Source: Mesobacillus jeotgali (GTDB lineage: Bacteria; Bacillota; Bacilli; Bacillales; Cytobacillaceae). Taken from it: a DNA stretch of 64,000 bases. The position numbers and the translations under genes are program-made. The stretch lies in contig NZ_CP025025.1 in NCBI RefSeq assembly GCF_002874535.1, forward strand, positions 1,225,526 to 1,289,525. The letters run 5' to 3'. This document shows, in pieces, positions 8,024 through 15,576 of the stretch (position 1 is its first letter; the number at the start of each line of letters is the position of its first letter). The notes under the pieces were generated by a model. The model was not told the origin of the DNA. It worked only from the letters and a program-made list of their open reading frames with translations, and did no database searches.

Positions 8024-10071
8024 ATGTTTTTTAGTCCCGAGTCAGACAATATTGTAATTTTACAGGGAGAATATTCACTGCCAATTGTATTTCTTTCGGT
8101 GGTAATAGCCTTCCTTGCTTCCTTTTCTGCCCTTTCGATGAACTAAAGGATTAGCAAGAATGGTTTTTTTAGCCGGAGTTTTTGGCTGACCCTTGCATCC
8201 ATTGCTATGGGGTTGGGGATTTGGGCGATGCATTTCATCGGGATGAGTGCTTTTAGACTTCCGGTATCAATGCAGTTTAACGTTTCAGTAACGATATTAT
8301 CCATTTTTCCTGCCGTCTTGTCCTCATACCTGGCGTTTTATATTTCCAATCGTATCAATGTAACTCGTTGGCCACAAATACTCGCTGGCATGATCATGGG
8401 TATCGGAATTGCTTCGATGCATTATATCGGGATGTCGGCAATGGAGATGGATATTGAGTATTCTTATCGGCCTTTCATTTTTGTTTTGTCCGTTCTGATT
8501 GCCACTATTGTTTCTTATGTTGCTCTGTACATATTTACCAGCATGCAAAGATTTATGGGGAATTTTTATGTCAAGTTGATTACCTCCTTACTGATGGGGA
8601 TAGCTATATCAAGTATGCATTATACAGGTATGGAGGCGGTAGTTTTTTATACAGAGGGGACCGTGCTTCCGGCAACTCAACATGGACATCATATGAATTT
8701 GCATATGCTAATCATTGCTGTGACCGTTGGAATAGGAGTAATATTGGTGTTTTCTGGATTATCCAGCCTGCTTGACCGGTATGTTGATTTCCGGTTGAAT
8801 AATTTCGATGCTTTGACAGGATTGCCGAATAGACGCCAATTCGAAAAAGTGCTCAATTCCTCTTCACCAGCCAGCATGGCAGTGATCCATTTACATGGAC
8901 TGGAAAAGTGAAATAGCCGATATGGTTACGAATTTGGTGATGAAGTCATTAAGTCAGTTAGTGAGATTCTTGTCAGCCTAAAACCGTCATTCTGTGTGAT
9001 TTATAGAATAGAAGGGAATCGCTTTGCTCTTTATCAGAGAATGGACGAGATTATGAAAAACTGAAAACCTCCCTTGAGAGAATCACCGTGATTTTGAAAA
9101 AACCTATAGTCATCAAAGAGAAGAAATTAGTCATTAATATGGTTTGTGCAGTATCTTGCTCAGAGGAGAATGAACAATCTGATTTATTTTCCAATACGAT
9201 GGCAGTGCTCCTGCAGTCTAACATTGATTACAATCATGAAGTAATTGAATATGATCCGAAGATCCATACTTTCGCATTTGAACGGAATCTCATTCATGAC
9301 ATTGACAGGGCGATGGTTGATGATGAACTTTATGTTCTCTATCAGCCAAAAGTATGTTCAAACACGAAAATGATCTTTGGTGTTGAAGCGTTGCTGCGCT
9401 GGAAGCATCCTGTGCACGGTGTTATTTCTCCTGGTATCTTTATCCCGGTTCTCGAAGAAAACGGCAAGATGCATGAGGTAACGGATTGGCTCATCAACTA
9501 TGTGTGCAGGCAGATAATGTTTTGGATGAATGGAGGAAACGAAGCTTTCAAAGTAGCGATTAATATTCCAGGTTCCTATTTCACATCGCCACAGTTGATG
9601 GAAATGTTGAAACAAAGTATTTCGAAATATGAAATTGAAAGCAAGTATCTTGAACTTGAAATTACGGAGACAAGCGTAATCGATCAAATAGAAAATGCAA
9701 TCAGGGCAGTAAGTGTTTTCAAAGAATTTGGGTGTACTGTTGCTCTCGATGATTTCGGAACGGGTGTATCTTCCTTATCGTATTTAAAGCGGCTGCCGAT
9801 TTCTACGTTGAAAATTGATAAGTCCTTTGTTGATGATGTTCCACAATCAGAGAAGGATTCAGCGATTATGAAAGCAATCATTAGTCTTGGACATTCATTG
9901 AAACTAAAAGTGGTGATTGAGGGAGTGGAAACCGAAGACCAGATGAATTTCCTGTCCCAAAATTTTGAAAATCCAATTATTCAGGGTTATTACTATTCCA
10001 AGCCGCTTAATGCTGTGGAGGTAGTTGAATGGGTCAAGGCTTTTGAGACACAATCAGTTGCGGTCTCTTAA
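8024..10071 (+). pseudogene. MHYT-GGDEF-EAL membrane signalling protein, broken by two stops and a frameshift
   Basis: Conceptual translation from ATG 8024 gives a seven-helix MHYT sensor (repeated MHFIGMSA, MHYIGMSA and MHYTGMEA), a GGDEF domain (FDALTGLPNRRQFEKV) and an EAL domain. Three lesions interrupt it: an in-frame TAA at 8144-8146, an in-frame TGA at 8909-8911, and a one-base loss near 9030 where the frame must shift in a T run to continue. The GGDEF signature is degenerate (about EGNRF), so cyclase activity was probably already lost. The EAL part, open from 9088 to 10071, keeps EALLRW, the DDFGTG loop and EGVETEDQ, as expected of a c-di-GMP phosphodiesterase. Whether that fragment is translated alone is unknown; its GTG start has only a weak ribosome site. 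Confidence 0.8.
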
Positions 10072-10148
10072 ATATTCTATGAATTTGTTATTTTTTTCAA
10101 AATATAATTGGTGTGTATCTTCATTTTAGTTTTTTAGGAGGAAAGTGA

Positions 10149-10838
10149 ATGAATATATCTATTTCACAAATCAAAAAGAAGGCTCTAGCGACTTTAAAAG
10201 GAAAGTGGGGCATCGGAGTAGCACTTACATTTATAGTCTTTTTGATTACGACTATAGTGCCGACGATTGTAGAAGTGCCTTTAAGTGGTGGATTTTCAGA
10301 GTGGTTTAATCAAACAGAAACCCCATTGATTGCTGACATGGTTAATCTTCTAATATCGTTTTTGTTCATCCCGATGACAGTTGCCAGCTACTGGTTCTAC
10401 CTTGTTATTGCCAGATGGAATGACCCGAAAATCTCCGATGTCTTTACGGTGTATAAAGAATGGGAGCTATCACTGAAAGTTATCGGTACATCTATCCTTG
10501 TTGGGATCTTCACGATGCTATGGTCATTACTGCTGATCATACCAGGGATTATCAAGGGAATTTCCTACTCACAAGTGTTTTTCATTTTGAGGGATAACCC
10601 ACAGCTCTCCGCCCTTGAAGCGATCACAGAAAGTAAAATCAGGATGAAGGGCTATAAGTGGAAATATTTCTTATTGAATCTTAGTTTTATAGGGTGGGTC
10701 TTGATTGCCATCTTTACTTTAGGGATTGGTTTCTTGTGGCTGACTCCGTATATCAGTACAGCCAATGCTACTTTTTATAATGAATTAATCGCGCCGCAAG
10801 ACCATAAAGAGGCTAAGCCTGCTGACTTGGAAAGCTAA
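10149..10838 (+). CDS. DUF975 family membrane protein
   Basis: The 229-residue protein begins with the family signature ISQIKKKALATLKGKWG. It has about four to five hydrophobic segments, the motif LLLIIPGIIKGISYSQ and then DNPQLSALEAITESKIRMKG, all typical of DUF975 proteins. The function is unknown; the family is widespread in Firmicutes. The start is ATG with TAGGAGG upstream. It is monocistronic, between the broken EAL gene and a terminator, and its neighbours give no functional hint. Confidence 0.85.
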   Translation: MNISISQIKKKALATLKGKWGIGVALTFIVFLITTIVPTIVEVPLSGGFSEWFNQTETPLIADMVNLLISFLFIPMTVASYWFYLVIARWNDPKISDVFTVYKEWELSLKVIGTSILVGIFTMLWSLLLIIPGIIKGISYSQVFFILRDNPQLSALEAITESKIRMKGYKWKYFLLNLSFIGWVLIAIFTLGIGFLWLTPYISTANATFYNELIAPQDHKEAKPADLES

Positions 10839-10849
10839 TGTTTAATAAT

Positions 10850-10874
10850 CCAGCTAATTTTAGCTGGTTTTTTT
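10850..10874 (+). terminator. Intrinsic terminator after the DUF975 gene
   Basis: Stem CCAGCTA/TAGCTGG with loop ATTT and a T run. Confidence 0.9.
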
Positions 10875-11027
10875 CTTTTCCTCCATTTCCCTGACATGCT
10901 TGCCTGCCAGGCAGGACGATTTGGCATGCTCTATGATCATACCAATCTATAATAAATGAATAAGAAGGATAATTGTGAAGCACGCCGAATAATATTAGTT
11001 CATGAAATATAGGAAATGAGGGGAAAT

Positions 11028-11578
11028 ATGGAAAAAGACAGATCAACTTTATTTTTGGTCGATCAGAAAGAAGGGTTCAGTCCAACTTTCGGTCATCTGG
11101 TGTCAATGATGAATTACGCACGTTCCACAACCATGGAAGCAGTAGAAGGACTCACAATTGAGGAGCTTGATTTCCTGATTCATGATGAAGCAAACTCAAT
11201 TGGAATGTTGCTAGGCCACATGGCTGCCGTTGAAAGAATCTATCAGATTGTTACATTTGAGAAAAGGGATCCAACTAAGGAAGAGGAAAAAGCCCTGGCA
11301 GCAGGTCTTGAACTAGGAGAAAAAGGAAAGGCAGCATTCAAAGGGTTTCCTCTGGAACATTATCTTGCCGATCTCCAGGCTGTACGGGAAGATACGTATC
11401 GAAAATTCCGGACACTTTCTGATGATGGTTGTTTGAGCAGACAAACTGGTGGTGGAATGAGCCAGGAAACAATTATTTTAAATGGTTCCATGTCCTGGAG
11501 GATGAATTGAATCATCGTGGACAAATCAGGATGATTAAGAAGTTATACAGTAAAGAAAAAGAGCGTGTCGTTAAATAA
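11028..11578 (+). pseudogene. DinB-family protein, frameshifted near its C-terminus
   Basis: From ATG 11028, with a GAGGGG site, the frame gives a DinB/YfiT-like four-helix protein: FGHLVSMMNYARSTTMEAVEGL, then IGMLLGHMAAVERIYQ. It ends early at 11510. In the +1 frame the expected C-terminus continues as NYFKWFHVLEDELNHRGQIR and runs to TAA at 11576-11578. A single lost base near 11473 explains the break; the total length is one base short of 184 codons. The family's metal-binding His of the C-terminal HRGQ motif is therefore not made unless the frame shifts. It could be a recent mutation or an assembly error. Confidence 0.8.
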
Positions 11579-11588
11579 ATTACCAGAA

Positions 11589-11615
11589 GCCTGCGGAGCA
11601 ATCTGCAGGTTTTTG
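11589..11615 (+). terminator. Intrinsic terminator after the DinB gene
   Basis: Stem GCCTGC/GCAGGT with a 10-nt loop followed by TTTTT. Confidence 0.7.
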
Positions 11616-11675
11616 TATTAATTGAATAGTCAGATAATATATAATAGGTTAAACGAACTATAAGGGGGCTGAAAA

Positions 11676-12287
11676 ATGAATAAACTTTTCAAGGATTTTC
11701 TTTTTTTTCCTGATATTAGTGTCTTGATTATTTTAATATTGACAGGAGTTGGTATCTCTCTATTCATGGAAGTTACATGGCTTATGTTTCTTTTTTTCAT
11801 TACTGGGATGGTTACCTTTGCTCTCAGCGAATACTTTACTCACAGATTCTTTTTTCACATTAAAGCTCCGAAAAATCCCTTATTACTAAGGTTCATGAAA
11901 AGAATCCACTATGATCATCACGCTGATCCGAACAACCTTAAACTTCTATTCCTGCCCCTGTGGTACAGTCTTCCGGGTTTCTTTGTCCTGTCTTATCTTT
12001 TTTATCTCACTTTTAATTCTATCAACCTGACAATAGCTTTCGGAACAGGCCTCATGACGATGCTTTTGGTCTATGAATGGAAGCATTATGTTGCCCATCG
12101 GCCAATTAAACCAAAGACTAAATTCGGGCGCTGGGTGAAAAAAGTCCATATTCTCCATCATTATAAAAATGAAAATTACTGGTATGGAGTCAGTACCCCG
12201 TTTGCCGACTTTCTATTTGGAACATTTAAAGATGAAAAAAATGTAGAAACAAGCAGAACAGCCAAGGCATTGGAAAAACGTATGTAA
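11676..12287 (+). CDS. Fatty-acid hydroxylase / sterol desaturase family membrane protein
   Basis: The 203-residue protein has four hydrophobic segments and the spaced histidine clusters of the diiron hydroxylase superfamily: HRFFFH near residue 60, HYDHHAD near 85, and HILHHYKNENYWYG near 160, followed by the typical ending STPFADFLFGTF. Family members hydroxylate or desaturate lipids; the substrate in Bacillus is not known to me. The ATG start has an AGGGGG site. It is monocistronic with its own terminator. Confidence 0.88.
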   Translation: MNKLFKDFLFFPDISVLIILILTGVGISLFMEVTWLMFLFFITGMVTFALSEYFTHRFFFHIKAPKNPLLLRFMKRIHYDHHADPNNLKLLFLPLWYSLPGFFVLSYLFYLTFNSINLTIAFGTGLMTMLLVYEWKHYVAHRPIKPKTKFGRWVKKVHILHHYKNENYWYGVSTPFADFLFGTFKDEKNVETSRTAKALEKRM

Positions 12288-12297
12288 TCACGTACGG

Positions 12298-12330
12298 GCC
12301 TGATTACTTTTAAAGGCAATCAGGCTTTTT
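12298..12330 (+). terminator. Intrinsic terminator after the hydroxylase-family gene
   Basis: Stem GCCTGATT/AATCAGGC with TTTTT tail. Confidence 0.88.
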
Positions 12331-12372
12331 AATTGGTATCAGGAGGAAAATAACGAAATTTCTACAATTTTT

Positions 12373-12398
12373 TGAAACCTATTAAGATGACAATCGTA
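12373..12398 (+). promoter_or_regulatory. SigW-type promoter of the NfeD-flotillin operon
   Basis: TGAAAC at 12373-12378 and CGTA at 12395-12398 are separated by exactly 16 bases, matching the sigma-W consensus TGAAAC-N16-CGTA. The yuaF-floT operon of B. subtilis is a known sigma-W target, which supports the call. Confidence 0.9.
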
Positions 12399-12465
12399 TT
12401 ACATATCAAGAAATAAATGGAATAAGGGAGGGTGCTTGGTCGATCTTAGCAAGGGGTGATTAAAA

Positions 12466-13002
12466 ATGGAACTATTTGGCATTCCATTAGAAACGATTTA
12501 TTTTTACGGCTTGGTGATTTCAGGTGCTGTCACGATTATTTATCTATTTTTCGGTGACGCTCTTGAGGGATTGACAGAAGGCATTCCTTTTGTGAATCCA
12601 ACATTAATTTTTTCTTTTGCGGCGATTTTTTCTGCAGGCGGATATTTAGGTGAAGTTTTCACAAAGCTGCACAGTGTTTTGATTGCTGCTGCTTCTGCTA
12701 TTATTGCTCTCATTCTGGTAACTTTGCTGAATGTATTTGTTCTGATACCCCTATCCAATGCCGAGGAGTCCCTGGTGTATAAAGAGAGTGACTTAAGAGG
12801 GAGGATTGGAACCGTCATTACTGGAATCCCGGTCGACGGCTATGGTGAAGTCATGATTGAGAATATCAGCGGCCGCATCTCTAAACCGGCAGTCAGTTTC
12901 ACAAAAACAGAAATACCTTATGGAAAAAAAGTACTTATCATTGATATTGAAAATGGAGTATTGCAAGTCAAGATGTACGAAGAATTAGAGACTTATATTT
13001 AG
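12466..13002 (+). CDS. yuaF: NfeD-like membrane protein, flotillin partner (YuaF type)
   Basis: The 178-residue protein has three to four hydrophobic segments in the first 95 residues. A C-terminal OB-fold-like NfeD domain follows, with GRIGTVITGIPVDGYGEVMIENI and a closing beta strand ILQ-type region. It lacks a ClpP-like protease part, so it is the short NfeD class that pairs with flotillins. The start is ATG. Eleven bases separate it from the flotillin gene, and a perfect sigma-W promoter lies about 70 bases upstream, as in B. subtilis yuaF-floT. It is inferred to help build flotillin membrane microdomains during envelope stress. Confidence 0.88.
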   Translation: MELFGIPLETIYFYGLVISGAVTIIYLFFGDALEGLTEGIPFVNPTLIFSFAAIFSAGGYLGEVFTKLHSVLIAAASAIIALILVTLLNVFVLIPLSNAEESLVYKESDLRGRIGTVITGIPVDGYGEVMIENISGRISKPAVSFTKTEIPYGKKVLIIDIENGVLQVKMYEELETYI

Positions 13003-13013
13003 GGGGAAAAGGT

Positions 13014-14561
13014 ATGGATCTTATGTTTATAGTTATTGGTTTTGTTGTCTTCCTTGTCATCGCTATGATTGCTGTTTTCATCACCAAATATAAAACGGCT
13101 GGACCTGATGAAGCCCTGATTGTAACGGGCAGCTTTTTGGGAAGCCGCAATGTGCACACGGATGAATCGAATAATAAGATAAAAATCATCAGGGGCGGGG
13201 GTACGTTCATCTTCCCTGTGTTTCAGCAATCACGCCCATTAAGCCTGCTTTCAAGTAAACTGGAGGTCACCACTCCGGAAGTCTACACAGAGCAGGGTGT
13301 GCCAGTAATGGCTGACGGAACGGCAATCATCAAAATTGGTGGCTCCATCAGTGAAATTGCCACTGCTGCTGAACAGTTTCTTGGAAAAACGAAAGAAGAT
13401 CGGGAGAATGAAGCAAAGGAAGTATTGGAAGGACATCTGCGTTCAATCTTGGGATCTATGACTGTAGAAGAAATCTACAAGAACCGTGATAAGTTCTCTC
13501 AGGAAGTTCAGCGTGTTGCCTCACAGGACCTTGCAAAAATGGGACTTATTATTGTGTCATTCACGATCAAGGATGTACGCGATAAAAACGGGTACCTTGA
13601 TTCACTGGGTAAACCTCGTATTGCCCAGGTAAAACGCGATGCTGATATCGCAACTGCAGACGCGGAAAAAGAAACAAGAATCAAGAAAGCGGAAGCAGAT
13701 AAAGAAGCAAAGAAAGCAGAATTTGAACGTGCGACAGAAATTGCCGAAGCTGAAAAAATTAACGGCTTAAAAATGGCTGAGTTCCGCCGTGAACAGGATA
13801 TTGCCAAGGCTCGTGCCGACCAGGCCTATGACCTGGAAAATGCCCGTGCTCAGCAAGAAGTAACAGAGCAGGAAATGCAAGTCAAAATCATCGAGCGCCA
13901 AAAGCAAATCGAGCTCGAGGAAAAAGAAATCCTGCGCCGCGAACGCCAATATGATTCCGAAGTCAAGAAAAAAGCAGATGCAGACCGCTACTCTGTTGAG
14001 CAATCCGCAGCTGCAGATAAAGCTAAGCAAATCGCAGAAGCAGATGCAAATAAATATCGTATTGAAGCAATGGCACGTGCCGAAGCAGAGAGAATCCGCA
14101 TGGATGGACTTGCAAAAGCAGAAGCGGAGCGTGCACAGGGTGAAACGGAAGCTGAAATCATCCGCCTGAAAGGTATCGCAGAAGCAGAAGCGAAAGAAAA
14201 GATTGCCGAAGCGTTCGAACAGTTCGGCCAGGCCGCAATCCTCGATATGATCGTGAAAATGCTTCCTGAATACGCTAAGCAGGTTGCAGCACCACTTGGA
14301 AACATCGATAAGATTACCGTTGTCGACACTGGCGGCAGTGACGCCAATGGCGGAGCAAACAAGGTAACCGGCTATGCGACTAATCTTATGTCGACGCTTC
14401 AGGAATCACTAAAAGCATCATCCGGTATTGATGTAAAAGAGTTAATCGAGAATTTCTCAGGCAAAGCCAATGTAAGACACAGTATCGATGCGTTGGCAGA
14501 TGAAATTCGCGAAAACAAGACAGAAAATAGAATTGAAGCTGCTGTGAAGCAGGAAGAATAG
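13014..14561 (+). CDS. floT: Flotillin (FloT/YuaG)
   Basis: The 515-residue flotillin scaffolds functional membrane microdomains. A hydrophobic hairpin at residues 3-25 (MFIVIGFVVFLVIAMIAVFI) anchors it. An SPFH/PHB domain spans about 30-200, and a long coiled coil of AEA/EKE repeats runs from about 205 to 420, with many AEAE and KAEAE segments. The C-terminus is Gly-rich (DTGGSDANGGANKVTGY) and ends in a helical oligomerisation tail. It is co-transcribed with the NfeD-like gene from the sigma-W promoter. Length and organisation match B. subtilis FloT; the third operon gene of that species, yuaI, is not present here. Confidence 0.95.
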   Translation: MDLMFIVIGFVVFLVIAMIAVFITKYKTAGPDEALIVTGSFLGSRNVHTDESNNKIKIIRGGGTFIFPVFQQSRPLSLLSSKLEVTTPEVYTEQGVPVMADGTAIIKIGGSISEIATAAEQFLGKTKEDRENEAKEVLEGHLRSILGSMTVEEIYKNRDKFSQEVQRVASQDLAKMGLIIVSFTIKDVRDKNGYLDSLGKPRIAQVKRDADIATADAEKETRIKKAEADKEAKKAEFERATEIAEAEKINGLKMAEFRREQDIAKARADQAYDLENARAQQEVTEQEMQVKIIERQKQIELEEKEILRRERQYDSEVKKKADADRYSVEQSAAADKAKQIAEADANKYRIEAMARAEAERIRMDGLAKAEAERAQGETEAEIIRLKGIAEAEAKEKIAEAFEQFGQAAILDMIVKMLPEYAKQVAAPLGNIDKITVVDTGGSDANGGANKVTGYATNLMSTLQESLKASSGIDVKELIENFSGKANVRHSIDALADEIRENKTENRIEAAVKQEE

Positions 14562-14623
14562 AAGGGAAAGCCGCCTGGATACCAATTTAAACCGTTCCGT
14601 TTTGAGGTGCATATGGCGAAAAT

Positions 14624-14673
14624 GGCACAGTAAATGGCGTGGAAATTGTCCACGCCATTTTTCCTATTGTGCC
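14624..14673 (+). terminator. Large intrinsic terminator of the flotillin operon
   Basis: Inner stem AAATGGCGTGG/CCACGCCATTT plus an outer pair GGCACA/TGTGCC. The T run follows the inner stem. The inner stem closely resembles the hairpin at 15275-15320. Confidence 0.85.
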
Positions 14674-14970
14674 AGCATTTATAAGCCATTTCATTACAAA
14701 TTAACACCTGCAAAATGATATTAAATGCCATTGACACTGTTTGTAGTACAAGGAATAATGACGGTCATTTACACTGTCAATTTTATGGCCAGTTCGGAAG
14801 TCAATTTAAGGGTTGCATTCTACGAACATTACATTCATGTATAGCCATTATAACGATGAACATGGAATTTTACTTTATTTTTTCTTCAACGAACGGAGCA
14901 GTTAGCGGAAGATTGATTTTTTTTAAAACAAGGGCAGACTTAAACTTAATTGAGTAACAAACAATCCTAG
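14674..14970. other. Intergenic stretch without a convincing gene
   Basis: About 300 bases after the flotillin terminator. An 80-codon open frame (14715-14957) has no ribosome site and implausible composition, and I do not accept it. The segment near 14885-14955 (TCAACGAACGGAGCAGTTAG onward) resembles, from memory, a phrase frequent in Bacillus intergenic regions and may be an element remnant. Confidence 0.4.
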
Positions 14971-15164
14971 AAATAAGCGGAGAATATCCGGTTAAACTGT
15001 AGAGTATAGCTCGGTAAGGGGTAAATAAGCGGAGGTTTTCCGGTTAAGCAAGTGCGAATGCCAATTTTTTATGTTTTTCAAGTAAATAGGCGGAAATCTT
15101 CCGTCTATTTAAGCTGTTTTCCGTGCCATTTTCTAAATAAGGGAAGTTTCTCCGCTTATTTATC
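14971..15164. repeat. Four-unit intergenic array of the word AATAAGCGGA with inverted partner
   Basis: The word AATAAGCGGA (or close variants) occurs at 14972, 15024, 15085 and 15136. Each copy is followed 15 bases later by an inverted partner TCCGGTTAA/TCCGCTTATT, so each unit can form a small hairpin. The start-to-start distances are 52, 61 and 51 bases. The DNA between the words is not conserved. No gene overlaps. Confidence 0.8.
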
Positions 15165-15274
15165 AGCCCATGATGATCCCTTCACCAGGGACCGTTCTTT
15201 TATGGTGTGGAATAAACGGGTGCTTTGTTGAATAAGAACCATTATATTTTGGATCAGAAAATACATTAAATTAG

Positions 15275-15320
15275 AAAAATGGCGTGTCAAAACTGATGTC
15301 AGTTTACACGCCATTTTTAT
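15275..15320. terminator. Long hairpin similar to the flotillin terminator
   Basis: The arms AAAAATGGCGTGT and ACACGCCATTTTT are perfect complements. The loop contains a second small stem (AAACTGA/TCAGTTT). The flanks would serve as terminators on either strand. No gene lies immediately upstream on the plus strand, so its role is unclear. Confidence 0.6.
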
Positions 15321-15444
15321 TGTCATTTAAATGATATCCACCCAAAACAGAATGGTTAAATATCAATTCAGGCGGGTTTTTTATTGAGAAGGTGCTAATA
15401 TATAGTGTAAAAAAATTTTTATATGTAATATCAGAAAAAAATTT

Positions 15445-15500
15445 TTTATAGCGACTTTTCGATTTTTATAGCGACTTTTTCGGTATTATAGCGAATTTGA
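15445..15500. repeat. Three-unit array of the word ATAGCGACTTTT
   Basis: ATAGCGACTTTT, ATAGCGACTTTTT and ATAGCGAATTTG start about 20 bases apart, separated by unconserved T-rich spacers. The array lies just beyond the terminator of the minus-strand permease operon. Confidence 0.7.
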
Positions 15501-15531
15501 AAAAATCACATGTTCTTTACAGTTGAAGTCC

Positions 15532-15567
15532 AAAAAAACGCCTGAGCTCACCACCAAAGCTCAGGCG
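15532..15567 (-). terminator. Intrinsic terminator of the permease/M1-like operon
   Basis: On the minus strand the 10-bp stem CGCCTGAGCT/AGCTCAGGCG is followed by seven T. Confidence 0.9.
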
Positions 15568-15576
15568 AAAACTAAG

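Noticed and set aside
8909-8911. Selenocysteine recoding at the in-frame TGA
   Set aside because: No SECIS-like hairpin follows, the position is not catalytic in GGDEF proteins, and two other lesions in the same gene show decay.
14715-14957. 80-codon open frame in the intergenic region after flotillin
   Set aside because: No ribosome site or promoter, low-complexity content at its end, and no family resemblance.
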